Assembly: GCF_002101965.1 (NCBI RefSeq)
Contig: NZ_LQQA01000013.1
Span: 124,001 to 188,000 of the forward strand
Source of the DNA: Mycolicibacterium wolinskyi
Lineage (GTDB): Bacteria > Actinomycetota > Actinomycetes > Mycobacteriales > Mycobacteriaceae
Direction: 5' to 3'
DNA length: 64,000 nt
Under the pieces are notes generated by a model. That model saw only the letters and a list, made by a program, of their open reading frames with translations. It was not told where the DNA came from and searched no databases. Position 1 is the first letter of the stretch, and every line of letters begins with the position of its first letter. Positions 44,963-54,406 of this stretch are shown here, in pieces. The position numbers were made by a program, and so were the translations under genes.

Positions 44963-46881
44963 TCGACGACGAGATCCTCTTCGATGGGGGCGCGGTGGCT
45001 CTGCCACACGTCGATCAGACGGAACGGGAAGGCCGTGACGATTCGGCCGCCACCCGATCGGTAGTAGGTGTGCGCCGTCGGGGTGTGGCACCACACGGTG
45101 TTGGCCATTGTCTCGTCGATTTCGCGGACGTAGTCGGCGAACGCCTCCGGCCGCACCTCGATCGTCCTGGCGTCACGTAGCGCCATCAGCTGCAGGCATT
45201 CCATGACGTAATGCACCATCACCTCGACACCGAAGTTGTGGCCGGCCCCGTGCCCGGGGCTGTAGTTGGGCGCCGATGAGATGAACATGTTCGGGAATCC
45301 GGGCACCATACCGCCCCGGTACGCGCTGGGGCTGTCGCCCCACACGTCGGCCAATTTGACTCCGTCACGGCCCTGGATGTCCACGGTGGACAGGAAATCC
45401 AGGTAGTAGCCGGTGGCATAGATGATGACGTCGAGGTCGATCTGGCGGCCGTCCTGGGCGATGATGCCGCGTTCGTTGACTTCGGCCGGCTCGGCCGCCT
45501 CGACGTCGACATGTGGTTTCGCGAGCGCCGCGTAGTAGCCGCCTGGATCACGGATGATCCGCTTGCCGTATGGCGCGAAGTCAGGGGTGACCTTTCTGGC
45601 CAGTTCGGTGTCGGCGCCGAAGGTTCGCTCGATGTAATCGAGACACATCTTCAGCAACACATCGTTGGCCGGCGAGATCGAAAGGTGTTCGGCCGCCCAT
45701 TCCGGATCACGGACGATGACCGGATAGTTGTTGTCAGCCGTGCCCCAGAACGACTTCAGGCGGGTCCAGTTGACGTAGAACGGAACGTGGGTGTTGAGCC
45801 AGCGACGGTGTTCGGGCACGTCATCGGACAGCCGCTTGCGCGGTGCGACCCAGTGCGGTTGCCGTTGGAACACCGTCAGACGTTCCACTTGGTCGACGCA
45901 AGCGTCGACGATCTGCACCGCAGTACAGCCCGCGCCGATGACCGCGACCTTCTTCCCAGTCAGATCGAGGTCAGGATCCCATTGCGCAGAATGGATACTC
46001 ACGCCGGCGAAGGTCTCCCTGCCCTTCAGTTCAGGCCAGCGGGGGCGGTTCAGGTAACCGGCGGCCGGGAGAACGACGTTGGCGTAGCTGACCTCTCGTG
46101 CACCGCCCGGTCCGACGGTACGGATCTCCCACTGATGCCGCTCGGCGTCCCACCGCAGCGCCCGAACTTCGGTACCGAATCGGGTGCGCTGGCGCAGACC
46201 GTTCTTGTCGGCGACCGTCACCAGGTACTTCTGGTACTCGGCACCCTGAGGGTAGTAGCTCGACCAATCCCCCTTGACATCCCGCGACAGCGAGTAGTAC
46301 GCCGACGGAGTGTCGACGCCGATACCCGGGTAAACCGTGGTGTACCAGGTGCCCCCGACCTCGTCGTTGCGGTCGATGATCTCGTAATCGATCCCGGCCG
46401 CCGCCAGTTCCAACGCCGCCGCTATACCGGCGATGCCGGCCCCGACAATGACGACCTTGAAGCCATCGGGCAGTTTCGCGGTCCGGGGCAGCACTGGCTG
46501 CGAGGGATGGAAACCGCCCTGCTCCAACAGCAGGCCCGCATATTCCCGGCCGACCTCGGAGCCGAGGGCCAGTGGGGCAATCCGCAGGAACAGCTCCGGG
46601 TCGTCAGCAGGCAATGCACCCCCGGGCCGGGGTGCGCTCATGGCTGCGATCACGGCGTCCGCCAATTCGTTGACGGTCGCCTCATCCGTGACGCCGATGC
46701 GCTCCGGCGGATCGGGCACATGCGAGATGCGGGATCCGAAGCGATCGACAACCGCGGCATCACCGGTGAGCTGCGCCAACACCGCCACCAGCACTCCCGC
46801 ATCGGCCCGCAGCAGATTCGCGCGCAGTTCCTCGGGATCCACCGCTATGTCGGCCGCCGTCACGGTCGCATCGGTCGTCAT
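44959..46881 (-). CDS. Baeyer-Villiger monooxygenase with N-terminal extension
   Basis: The enzyme has 640 residues. Residues 1 to about 140 form a helical extension (EELRANLLRADAGVLVAVLAQLTGD) not found in short BVMOs. The core follows with the FAD loop VIVGAGIAGIAAALEL, GGTWYTTVYPG, the fingerprint FAGVSIHSAQWD (FxGxxxHxxxWD) and the NADPH loop GAGCTAVQIV. Long BVMOs of this kind often accept bulky ketones. It is divergent from the FadD gene with an island motif in between, and is coupled to the downstream SDR. The ATG at 46879-46881 follows a strong AGGAGG, which fixes the start. Confidence 0.9.
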   Translation of the reverse strand: MTTDATVTAADIAVDPEELRANLLRADAGVLVAVLAQLTGDAAVVDRFGSRISHVPDPPERIGVTDEATVNELADAVIAAMSAPRPGGALPADDPELFLRIAPLALGSEVGREYAGLLLEQGGFHPSQPVLPRTAKLPDGFKVVIVGAGIAGIAAALELAAAGIDYEIIDRNDEVGGTWYTTVYPGIGVDTPSAYYSLSRDVKGDWSSYYPQGAEYQKYLVTVADKNGLRQRTRFGTEVRALRWDAERHQWEIRTVGPGGAREVSYANVVLPAAGYLNRPRWPELKGRETFAGVSIHSAQWDPDLDLTGKKVAVIGAGCTAVQIVDACVDQVERLTVFQRQPHWVAPRKRLSDDVPEHRRWLNTHVPFYVNWTRLKSFWGTADNNYPVIVRDPEWAAEHLSISPANDVLLKMCLDYIERTFGADTELARKVTPDFAPYGKRIIRDPGGYYAALAKPHVDVEAAEPAEVNERGIIAQDGRQIDLDVIIYATGYYLDFLSTVDIQGRDGVKLADVWGDSPSAYRGGMVPGFPNMFISSAPNYSPGHGAGHNFGVEVMVHYVMECLQLMALRDARTIEVRPEAFADYVREIDETMANTVWCHTPTAHTYYRSGGGRIVTAFPFRLIDVWQSHRAPIEEDLVVE

Positions 46882-46941
46882 CGAACCTCCTTGCTCGTCT
46901 TGCGAGTATCTGATCGACGCCCGGCAAGGAGGGGCGTCGTG

Positions 46942-46956
46942 TCTACTGAGCGGGAC
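46942..46956 (+). promoter_or_regulatory. Island regulon motif, BVMO/FadD divergent promoter
   Basis: TCTACTGAGCGGGAC matches YCCRCTSAYCGGGAC at 13 of 15 positions. It sits 61 bp upstream of the monooxygenase start and 44 bp upstream of the FadD start. Confidence 0.6.
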
Positions 46957-46999
46957 GCGGCTTGGCCCGTAATCGCCGGAGCGGCCTAGGGTCACCGAC

Positions 47000-48571
47000 A
47001 TGGACGACCTGAATGCCGTGCTCGCATCGGCGCGCAGCCACGCGGTCGGTGAGATCCCGCGTCGTTCGGCCCGTCGGCACCCAGACAAAGTCGCGATCAT
47101 CGACGGTGACGTCACTCTGACGTTCGCCGAGTTCGAGCATATGGTCGATCGTGCGGCTGCGGCGTTGCAAGACAATGGTTTTAGCCCAGGTGACCGGGTC
47201 GCCATCCTGGCGCACAACTGCTGGCAGTACGCGGTGCTGGCATTCGCCACCGCCCGCGCCGCGGTGGTGTTCGTCCCGATCAATTTCATGCTGACCGCCG
47301 AAGAGATCTCGTTCATCCTCGACCACAGCAAGGCCAGCGGGTTCATCGTCGAAGCGGAGCTTTCCGATACTGCCGCGCACGCGATGCAGTTGGGCGGCGC
47401 GATCGCCACCAAGGTCGCCCTGACGCTGCCCGGACAGGCCACCCCGGATGGCTGGGTCGATTTCAGCCACTGGCTTGCCACGACGTCACCCGCGCCGAAC
47501 CCGCACGTCGCCGACGATCAGTTGATTCGATTGATGTACACCAGCGGGACTGAGTCGCATCCCAAGGGCGCGATGCATTCCAGTCGCAGTCTGATGGGCA
47601 ACTACATCAGCACGATCATCGCCGGCTCCATGGAGAGTACCGACGTCGAGGCTCATTCCCTGCCGCTCTATCACTGCGCACAGCTGGACAACTTCCTGAT
47701 CACCGACGTCTACCTGGGAGCGACCAGCATCATCCTGTCGCGGCCGGAACCGGAGATGGTGCTCCGCTCGATCGAAAAATATGGCGTCACAAACTATTTC
47801 GCTCCGCCTACGGTGTGGATTTCACTGCTTCGCTGCGCCGTGTTCGACCAGGTCGACCTGTCCACCTTGCGTAAGGGTTATTACGGCGCGTCGGCGATGC
47901 CGATAGAGATTCTGGCCGAGCTGCGTGAGCGGCTACCGAACCTGCGACTGTGGAATTTCTACGGCCAAACCGAGATGGCGCCGCTGGCATCGGCACTCGG
48001 CCCCGACGAGCAGGACACGCACGCCGGGTCTGCCGGTCGCCCGGTGATCAACGTCGAGACCGCGATTCTCGACGAAAACGACGCGGCGGTAGGCACCGGC
48101 GTCGTCGGCGAGATCGCGCACCGGAGCCCGCACCTGATGCTCGGTTATCTCGACGACTCAGCGAAAACCGCCGAGGCGTTCCGCGGTGGCTGGTTCCATT
48201 CGGGCGACTTGGGCTACTACGACGAGCACGGTCTCCTGCACGTCGTGGACCGCAAGAAGGACATGATAAAAACCGGCGGCGAGAACGTCGCGAGCCGGGA
48301 GGTCGAGGAGGTCCTCTACCGACACCCGGGAGTGGAGGAGGTCGCGGTGTTCGGCCTTCCTCACCCAGTATGGGTGGAGGCTGTGGTCGCCGCGGTGGTC
48401 ACCCGCGACGGTGCCGAACTGACCGAAGAGGACATCGTGACGCACTGCCGGTCGCATCTGGCCGGATTCAAGACACCCAAACACGTCTTCTTCGTCGACT
48501 CGCTCCCGAAGAACCCCAGCGGCAAGTTGCTCAAGCGCGTGTTGCGCGACCAGTTCGACGTCGCTCGCTGA
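47000..48571 (+). CDS. Acyl-CoA synthetase (FadD-type, AMP-binding)
   Basis: The 523-residue adenylate-forming enzyme has the P-loop-like motif MYTSGTESHPKGAMHS (A3), the A5 region FYGQTEMAP, the A8 hinge GWFHSGDLGYYDEHGLLHVVDRKKDMIKTGGENV and the A10 lysine in LPKNPSGKLLKR. It would activate a carboxylic acid made in the island, for example a degraded side chain or ring fragment. It heads a plus-strand series of seven genes (FadD, ADH, ALDH, crotonase, SnoaL, SDR, esterase). The ATG at 47000 is 119 bp from the divergent BVMO. Confidence 0.9.
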   Translation: MDDLNAVLASARSHAVGEIPRRSARRHPDKVAIIDGDVTLTFAEFEHMVDRAAAALQDNGFSPGDRVAILAHNCWQYAVLAFATARAAVVFVPINFMLTAEEISFILDHSKASGFIVEAELSDTAAHAMQLGGAIATKVALTLPGQATPDGWVDFSHWLATTSPAPNPHVADDQLIRLMYTSGTESHPKGAMHSSRSLMGNYISTIIAGSMESTDVEAHSLPLYHCAQLDNFLITDVYLGATSIILSRPEPEMVLRSIEKYGVTNYFAPPTVWISLLRCAVFDQVDLSTLRKGYYGASAMPIEILAELRERLPNLRLWNFYGQTEMAPLASALGPDEQDTHAGSAGRPVINVETAILDENDAAVGTGVVGEIAHRSPHLMLGYLDDSAKTAEAFRGGWFHSGDLGYYDEHGLLHVVDRKKDMIKTGGENVASREVEEVLYRHPGVEEVAVFGLPHPVWVEAVVAAVVTRDGAELTEEDIVTHCRSHLAGFKTPKHVFFVDSLPKNPSGKLLKRVLRDQFDVAR

Positions 48572-48608
48572 GCAGAATCCACCAGCCACCGAAAGGACTG
48601 TGCCAACA

Positions 48609-49715
48609 GTGTTCACGGGACGTATCGCCCGATTCGACGAGCCGGGCAAACCGTTCGAGATCGAAACCGTTACTCTCCCGGAGGTAGGGCCGGGAGAGAT
48701 CCTGATCAAGGTCAGCCGCGTCAACATCTGTGGCTCTGACTTGCATGCCTGGCATGGCACGTTCGCCACCCGCGGGTTGGGTGGGCAGCTTCCCACCGTG
48801 CTCGGCCACGAGATGGTCGGCGCCATCGAAGCGCTCGGAAGCGGTGTCACCGCTGACTCCAACGGTAAACCGCTCGCACCGGGTACCAGGGTCGTATTCC
48901 CGTACTTCTTCCCATGCCATACCTGCCGCAACTGCCTGGCCGGCCGGCGCAACGCCTGCCTGAACCTGAAGATGGCCATGCTGGGTCGCGCAGACGAGAC
49001 CCCATACTTCGTCGGCGGTTACGGCGATTACTACCTGCTGCCGGCAGGGGCGGTGGTCTACACCGTTCCCGACCAGGTCTCCGACGAGATCGCCGCGGGA
49101 GCCAACTGTGCGCTGTCGCAAGTGATGTACGGCCTGGAGCGGGTCGACTTACAGCTCGGCGAATCCGTTGTCGTGCAGGGTGCTGGTGCCTTAGGCCTGT
49201 ACGCGGTGGCCGTTGCCAAGGCCCACGGTGCGGGTCCGGTGATCGCGATCGACGGGGTGCCCGAACGCCTTGAGGTCGCCAAGGAGTTCGGCGCCGACGC
49301 CGTCATCGACATCACCGAGGCGACCACCGACAAAGAGCGCACCAAGATCGTCCGGAGCCTTACCGGTGGTCATGGGGCCGATGTGGTCGTCGAAGTGGTC
49401 GGCCACCCCTCGGCTATCGACGAAGGCATCAAGATGCTGGGCCAATTCGGCCGCTACGTCGAGATCGGCAACATCAACATCGGCAAGACTTTCGAATTCG
49501 ACCCATCTCGCTTCGTCTTCGCCAACAAGACCATGGTCGGCGTCTCGTTGTACGACCCGGCCGTGCTGTCGCGCGCGCTGGCCTTCCTCGATGCGTATCG
49601 GGACCGGCTGCCGTTCGAACGCCTTGCCGCGGCGTGTTATTCGCTCGACAACATCAACGATGCGTTCGCCGCTGCCGACGGCAAGCGCGACGTGCGCACA
49701 AGCGTCGTTCCCTGA
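48609..49715 (+). CDS. Zinc-binding medium-chain alcohol dehydrogenase
   Basis: The protein has 368 residues: catalytic zinc site NICGSDLHAWHG and GHEMVG, a structural-zinc lobe with four cysteines in CHTCRNCLAGRRNAC, and the Rossmann loop VQGAGALGLYAVAVAKAHG. It likely oxidises an alcohol to the aldehyde used by the aldehyde dehydrogenase immediately downstream (16 bp gap). Start: GTG at 48609 fits an AAAGGA ribosome site about 11 bases upstream; GTG at 48600 lies too close to it. It follows FadD by 37 bp. Confidence 0.88.
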   Translation: MFTGRIARFDEPGKPFEIETVTLPEVGPGEILIKVSRVNICGSDLHAWHGTFATRGLGGQLPTVLGHEMVGAIEALGSGVTADSNGKPLAPGTRVVFPYFFPCHTCRNCLAGRRNACLNLKMAMLGRADETPYFVGGYGDYYLLPAGAVVYTVPDQVSDEIAAGANCALSQVMYGLERVDLQLGESVVVQGAGALGLYAVAVAKAHGAGPVIAIDGVPERLEVAKEFGADAVIDITEATTDKERTKIVRSLTGGHGADVVVEVVGHPSAIDEGIKMLGQFGRYVEIGNINIGKTFEFDPSRFVFANKTMVGVSLYDPAVLSRALAFLDAYRDRLPFERLAAACYSLDNINDAFAAADGKRDVRTSVVP

Positions 49716-49731
49716 CCGAAGGAAGCCCAAC

Positions 49732-51150
49732 ATGTACAACTACGACCGTGACGAGCTGTTCATCGACGGCCAATGGGTCAAGGCCGCCGGCACTGACATC
49801 ATCGACGTCATCGACCCGGCGACCGAGCAGGTGATCGGTCATGTTCCGAGCGGGTCGATCGAGGATGTCGACGCCGCCGTCGTCTCCGCGCGGCGCGCGT
49901 TCGACCCGTCGATAGGCATCGAGGAGCGCCGCCGACGGCTCTCCCGGGTGATCGAGGCGATGGAGAAGCGCCTGCCGCATATTGCCGAGACCATCACGCG
50001 CGAAATGGGCGCACCGATCCGCATCGCACAGACCGTGCAAACCCAGGTTCCGCTGGCAGTCGCACACGGATTCGCAGATGCGCTCGAGGCTTTCGAGTTT
50101 GAAGAACGCATCGGCAACTCGCTGGTGGTACGTGAACCCTATGGGGTCGTCGCGGCTATCACGCCGTGGAACTACCCGCTTTACCAAGTGGTAGCCAAGG
50201 TCCTACCTGCCATCGCGGCAGGCTGCACCGTCGTTCTCAAACCCAGCAATGAGGCGCCACTTTCGGTGTTCGAGTTCGTCGAAACCCTCCAGGACGCCGG
50301 ACTGCCACCCGGCGTGGTCAACCTGGTATCGGGACCCGGCCGGGTGATCGGTGAACGACTGTCAGAACACCCAGACGTCGACTTCGTGTCCTTCACCGGC
50401 TCGACCGGCGTAGGCAGCCGGGTGGGAGAGCTGGCCGGCAAGACAATCAAGAAAGTCGCGCTGGAGCTAGGTGGCAAGTCCGCCAACGTCATCCTCGAGG
50501 GCGGCGACCTGGCGACGGCCGTCAAGGTAGGGGTCGGCAACGCGTTTCTCAACGGTGGACAAACCTGCATGGCCTGGACGCGGATGTTGGTTCCACAGGC
50601 CCGTTACGGCGAAGCACTGGACCTCATCGAGGCGGCCGTGCCGAGGTACACGGTGGGAGACCCGTGGGATCCCGTGACTCGGATCGGGCCGTCGGCGTCA
50701 CAGTCCCAGTTCGAAACCGTGCGGGGTTTCATCGAGCGCGCCAAGCGGGATGGCTCTCGCTTGGTGGTGGGAGGCGCGGACAAGATCCGCGATACCGGCT
50801 ACTACATCGCCCCAACGGTGTTCGCCGATGTCGACCCGGATTCCGAACTGGCACAAGAAGAAGTGTTCGGTCCCGTTCTCGCGGTCATCCCGTTTGAAGA
50901 CACCGACGATGCGCTACGCATCGCGAACGGGACGCCCTACGGCCTGTCGGGCGCGGTTTGGGCCGCTGACGACGACACCGCCATCTCATTCGCGAAAGCA
51001 GTGCAGACCGGCCAGCTCGACATCAACGGCGGTAAGTACAACCCGGCAGCACCGTTCGGCGGTTACAAGAAGTCAGGCATCGGTCGCGAGCTGGGTCGCA
51101 TCGGGTTCGAGGAATATCTGCAGGTGAAGTCCCTGCAACTACCCGCATGA
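49732..51150 (+). CDS. NAD(P)-dependent aldehyde dehydrogenase
   Basis: The ALDH-superfamily enzyme has 472 residues: ITPWNYPL for the oxyanion Asn, FTGSTGVGSRVGE for the cofactor loop, general base Glu245 in LELGGKSANVI, and nucleophile Cys279 in NGGQTCMAWTR. It would turn an aldehyde from the preceding alcohol dehydrogenase into an acid, possibly the FadD substrate. A GAAGGA ribosome site precedes the ATG at 49732. It overlaps the crotonase gene by 4 bp (ATGA at 51147-51150). Confidence 0.94.
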   Translation: MYNYDRDELFIDGQWVKAAGTDIIDVIDPATEQVIGHVPSGSIEDVDAAVVSARRAFDPSIGIEERRRRLSRVIEAMEKRLPHIAETITREMGAPIRIAQTVQTQVPLAVAHGFADALEAFEFEERIGNSLVVREPYGVVAAITPWNYPLYQVVAKVLPAIAAGCTVVLKPSNEAPLSVFEFVETLQDAGLPPGVVNLVSGPGRVIGERLSEHPDVDFVSFTGSTGVGSRVGELAGKTIKKVALELGGKSANVILEGGDLATAVKVGVGNAFLNGGQTCMAWTRMLVPQARYGEALDLIEAAVPRYTVGDPWDPVTRIGPSASQSQFETVRGFIERAKRDGSRLVVGGADKIRDTGYYIAPTVFADVDPDSELAQEEVFGPVLAVIPFEDTDDALRIANGTPYGLSGAVWAADDDTAISFAKAVQTGQLDINGGKYNPAAPFGGYKKSGIGRELGRIGFEEYLQVKSLQLPA

Positions 51151-51920
51151 CTCCTCTGAAGATCGACGATTCGGGTGCGGTTCAGATTTGGACCATCAGC
51201 TTGCCCCACGTCGGCAACGCGATCACCGACAGGTCATTCATCGCCGCGTTCGAGGCCGCAGTCGACACCGCCAACCTGAGCACGACCGTGCGCGCCGTCA
51301 TTCTGACCGGAGAGGGCAAGATCTTCTCCGCCGGTGGCAACGTCAAAGAGATGGCCGGTCGGCAAGGCATGTTCGGCCTCGACGCGATCGATCAGCGATA
51401 CGCCTACGTCGACGGTATCCAGCGCATCCCTAGGGCTCTGGCCAGATTGGAGGTGCCGATCATTGCGGCGGTCAACGGAGCGGCCATCGGGGCCGGCTGC
51501 GACCTGGCAGCCATGTGCGACATCCGTATCGCCTCGGAGCGAGCATCTTTCGCCGAGAGTTTCGTCCAGATCGGCCTGGTACCCGGCGACGGCGGCACCT
51601 GGTTCCTGCAGCGTGCGATTGGCTACGAACGGGCGGCCGAGATGACCTTCACCGGTGACCGGATCGACGCGTCGACGGCCCTGGAATGGGGGCTGGTCAG
51701 CCGGGTAGTCACCCATGACCAATTGCTCGGCGTTGCAAAAGATCTCGCCGACCGGATCGCGAGGAACCCTCCACACGCACTGCGAATGGCCAAGCGTCTA
51801 CTACAGGAATCACGCACCGGCGTACTGGAGTCGACGTTGGGCATGGCCGCGGCAATGCAGCCACTCGCCCACCACGACACCGAGCATGCGCGCCGACTAG
51901 AGAAGTGGAAGACCAGCTGA
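51147..51920 (+). CDS. Crotonase-family protein (enoyl-CoA hydratase/isomerase)
   Basis: The 257-residue crotonase fold has both oxyanion-hole loops: GEGKIFSAGGNVKEM and VNGAAIGAGCDLAAMCDIRIA. Aligned by eye with rat enoyl-CoA hydratase, the second catalytic Glu (164) is kept in RAAEMTFTGD, but the position of Glu144 is Phe (ASFAESFVQIG); an acidic residue follows instead in PGDGGTW. It may therefore be an isomerase, a C-C bond hydrolase or another crotonase rather than a plain hydratase. It is translationally coupled to the aldehyde dehydrogenase. Confidence 0.88.
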   Translation: MTPLKIDDSGAVQIWTISLPHVGNAITDRSFIAAFEAAVDTANLSTTVRAVILTGEGKIFSAGGNVKEMAGRQGMFGLDAIDQRYAYVDGIQRIPRALARLEVPIIAAVNGAAIGAGCDLAAMCDIRIASERASFAESFVQIGLVPGDGGTWFLQRAIGYERAAEMTFTGDRIDASTALEWGLVSRVVTHDQLLGVAKDLADRIARNPPHALRMAKRLLQESRTGVLESTLGMAAAMQPLAHHDTEHARRLEKWKTS

Positions 51921-51932
51921 GGGAACCGACGT

Positions 51933-51947
51933 TCCACTGACCGGGCA
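51933..51947 (+). promoter_or_regulatory. Island regulon motif upstream of the 52-kb SnoaL gene
   Basis: TCCACTGACCGGGCA matches the consensus in 13 of 15 positions and shares 16 identical bases (GTTCCACTGACCGGGC) with the copy between kshA and kstD at 57183-57198. It lies 80 bp before the GTG at 52028. Confidence 0.7.
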
Positions 51948-52027
51948 CATCCGTGTCAGACATCACGGCGCAGCGATTGACTCCGAACGAAGAATCGTTG
52001 CGACGACACATCAATGGGAGAACCACC

Positions 52028-52546
52028 GTGAGCACAGCCGCCATCTCGCTATCCGAGTTGCAGAACTTCATCGCCGATTTCTGGTTCCACTACGACGAAG
52101 CCCACTACGCCGAAATAGGCGCCGCGTTCGCCGAGGACGCGGTGTACCTCAGCCGTAGCGACTCCGGTTCGTGCCCGTTCGAGGAGGCGCTGTCGGCCGA
52201 CTTGTCCGGAGCCGATGCGGTCATTTCCTGGCTCACCGAGCACCGCAAGGCCAGCCCCTACCCACTGCGTCATCATGCGACCAACCTGCACATCACGGGG
52301 GTTGACGGCGACGGAGACGACGCCGTGACGCACGCCCGCTTCTACATTTATGTCAACCAGGTGACCAACTTCGTGCCGTTCGGCGTCTCCAGCGGTGTCG
52401 CCAATGTCGCTGTGCGGCGAGGCGGCAACACTCCAAGCGGCCTGCAGTTCACCAGGTTGGAGGTCATCCTCGACGTCACCAACTCCGAGCCCCTCGAGGG
52501 TGCCGGTTTGCCCGGAGCGCCCGACGACGCCACGGCGAGCGCGTAA
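52028..52546 (+). CDS. SnoaL-like (NTF2-fold) protein
   Basis: The 172-residue protein reads LQNFIADFWFHYDEAHYAEIGAAFAEDAVYLSRSDSG at the start, then a helix-strand pattern HHATNLHITGVDGDGDDAVTHARFYIYV. This is the NTF2/SnoaL fold with a long insert; no catalytic residues are assigned. It is the fifth gene of the FadD-led series but has its own island motif upstream. GTG at 52028 with GGGAG upstream is preferred; a GTG at 51953 would add 25 residues and begin just after the motif. The SDR gene starts 2 bp after its stop. Confidence 0.75.
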   Translation: MSTAAISLSELQNFIADFWFHYDEAHYAEIGAAFAEDAVYLSRSDSGSCPFEEALSADLSGADAVISWLTEHRKASPYPLRHHATNLHITGVDGDGDDAVTHARFYIYVNQVTNFVPFGVSSGVANVAVRRGGNTPSGLQFTRLEVILDVTNSEPLEGAGLPGAPDDATASA

Positions 52547-52548
52547 CC

Positions 52549-53427
52549 GTGAGCTCAGCCCGCGAGACATTCGAAGGCGGCGTCGCCGTCATCACAGGGG
52601 CCGGCGCCGGTATCGGCGCCGGCCTCGCCCGGTATGCACACCAACTCGGAATGACGCTCGTACTGGCCGACGTCGACGAGGCCGCAGTACGGGCGCTGCG
52701 CGATGAGTTGATCGGCGCCGGCGGCTCAGCTGTGGCCGAAGTGTGTGACGTACGTGATCCGGACGCGGTGGCCGCCCTGGCCGACCGCACCTACGAGAAT
52801 CTCGGCCCGGTACGGCTGCTCGTGAACAACGCGGGCGTCGAGCAGTTCGGCTATTTGTGGGACACCCCGGTCGCGAACTGGGATCGGGTCATGGATATCA
52901 ACGTGAGCGGCGTCTTTCACGGTGTGCGGGCGTTCCTTCCCAAGATGATGGCTGCGGATTCTCCGGCATGGGTGTGGAACCTGTCCTCGATCGGTGGAGT
53001 TGCCGCGGTGCCCCTGCAGGCGCCGTACATCATCAGCAAGCACGCCGTGCTGGCACTCACCGAATGCCTGCGGTTGGAAGTACAACTGGCCGGCCACGAC
53101 CACCACATTCACGTGCAGGCAGTTTTGCCCGGCGCCGTCAAGTCGAATATCTTCGAAGCCGCCGGTGGAGTGGATGCCGACCAGACCGGAGCCGACGTCA
53201 ACGCAGCTGAGTCGCAACGAGAAGCGATGCTGGACATCAAGGCCGCCGCGATGGATCCGGTTGAGGCGGCGAAAGTGGTTTTCGACCAGTCTGCTCGGGG
53301 CGACTTCTATCTGCTGACCCAGCCCGAGTACGTCGGTTCGGCGATGGCGGAGCGGGCTCGGGTGCTGACGACACAAGTACCGCCGCAACTGCGTACCGAG
53401 CGCCGGTTCGATCCGGCCAAACACTGA
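52549..53427 (+). CDS. Short-chain dehydrogenase/reductase
   Basis: The 292-residue SDR has VITGAGAGIGAGLARYA, VLADVDE (NAD-type acidic residue), LLVNNAGVEQFG, the serine region NLSSIGG and the catalytic YIISK. The substrate-binding loop is long, and the C-terminus ends with LTTQVPPQLRTERRFDP instead of the usual VDGG. The acidic residue after the second strand suggests NAD, consistent with an oxidative catabolic role. It sits 2 bp from the SnoaL gene and 1 bp from the esterase gene, so all three are almost certainly co-translated. Start: GTG at 52549. Confidence 0.85.
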   Translation: MSSARETFEGGVAVITGAGAGIGAGLARYAHQLGMTLVLADVDEAAVRALRDELIGAGGSAVAEVCDVRDPDAVAALADRTYENLGPVRLLVNNAGVEQFGYLWDTPVANWDRVMDINVSGVFHGVRAFLPKMMAADSPAWVWNLSSIGGVAAVPLQAPYIISKHAVLALTECLRLEVQLAGHDHHIHVQAVLPGAVKSNIFEAAGGVDADQTGADVNAAESQREAMLDIKAAAMDPVEAAKVVFDQSARGDFYLLTQPEYVGSAMAERARVLTTQVPPQLRTERRFDPAKH

Positions 53428-53428
53428 C

Positions 53429-54391
53429 ATGACGATGTCACCGCAGGGACCCCCACTCGATCCAGACGCTGCCGCCCGCATCGCCGCGCTCGGACCGGCC
53501 ACCCCGATGCGCCAGCGCGGCCTGGACACGGTCCGACAGGCGATCGAATCAGCGCCACTGCCAACGGATATGCCACCGATGGCCGACATCGTGGATCGGA
53601 CGGTGCCGGCATCGGCGCGGCACATCCCGGTACGCGTCTATCGGCCGACTCAAGTGTGCAGTGAACCCGCACCGGTGATAGTGCACTTTCACGGCGGCGG
53701 TTTGGTGATGGGCAGCAACCACTCGTTCGAGCCGCTCGCTCGCGGGCTGGCCGCAGCCTCCGGAGCGGTCGTGGTCGCCGTCGATTACCGCCTGGCGCCG
53801 GAGAATCCGTCCCCGGCGCAATTCGACGACGCGTTCACAGCGACCGAGTGGGCGGCCACTCATGCCGCCGAGATCGGTGTCGACGCAAAGCGGCTCGTCG
53901 TGGCGGGAGACAGCGCCGGCGGTGGGCTGGCCGCCGCCGTCGCGCTGGCCGCGCGCGATCACGACGGCCCCTCGATCTTCGCCCAGGTGCTGATGTATCC
54001 CGGCGTCGACCGCGACATGGGCGCACGATCCATCACGGGGATGCCCATGGCACCGATGCTGCTACATGAGGACATCGTCTACCTGCACGAGTTGGCCGAC
54101 GTGGGGTCCGACGCCGCCCACAGCACGTATCGGGTGCCCGCGTACGCCACCGACCTGTCCGGACTTCCCCAGGCGATCGTGGTCACCGGCGAGTGCGACC
54201 CGATCCGCGACTGGGGCGAGCGCTACGCCGCGCGGCTACGCGATGCCCGGGTACAGACGACAGTCACCCGGTACCCGGGCATCTACCACGGCTTCCTCAT
54301 GCGGTACGAAACCACCGCACGCGGCCGCCTGGCGATGGCCGAGACGGGTGCACTTCTGCGAGCGAAGTTCGCCCATCCCCTGCCTTTCTGA
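53429..54391 (+). CDS. HSL-family alpha/beta hydrolase (esterase)
   Basis: The second HSL-type esterase in the island has 320 residues: VHFHGGGLVMG oxyanion motif, VVAVDYRLAPENPSP, nucleophile elbow AGDSAGGG, TGECDPIRD for the acid and YPGIYHGFLM for the histidine. It could open a lactone or ester produced by one of the Baeyer-Villiger enzymes; this is inference from context. Start: ATG at 53429, one base after the SDR stop; an ATG two codons later is equally possible. It ends the FadD-led series. Confidence 0.9.
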   Translation: MTMSPQGPPLDPDAAARIAALGPATPMRQRGLDTVRQAIESAPLPTDMPPMADIVDRTVPASARHIPVRVYRPTQVCSEPAPVIVHFHGGGLVMGSNHSFEPLARGLAAASGAVVVAVDYRLAPENPSPAQFDDAFTATEWAATHAAEIGVDAKRLVVAGDSAGGGLAAAVALAARDHDGPSIFAQVLMYPGVDRDMGARSITGMPMAPMLLHEDIVYLHELADVGSDAAHSTYRVPAYATDLSGLPQAIVVTGECDPIRDWGERYAARLRDARVQTTVTRYPGIYHGFLMRYETTARGRLAMAETGALLRAKFAHPLPF

Positions 54392-54406
54392 GGCTGGACT
54401 TACCGT

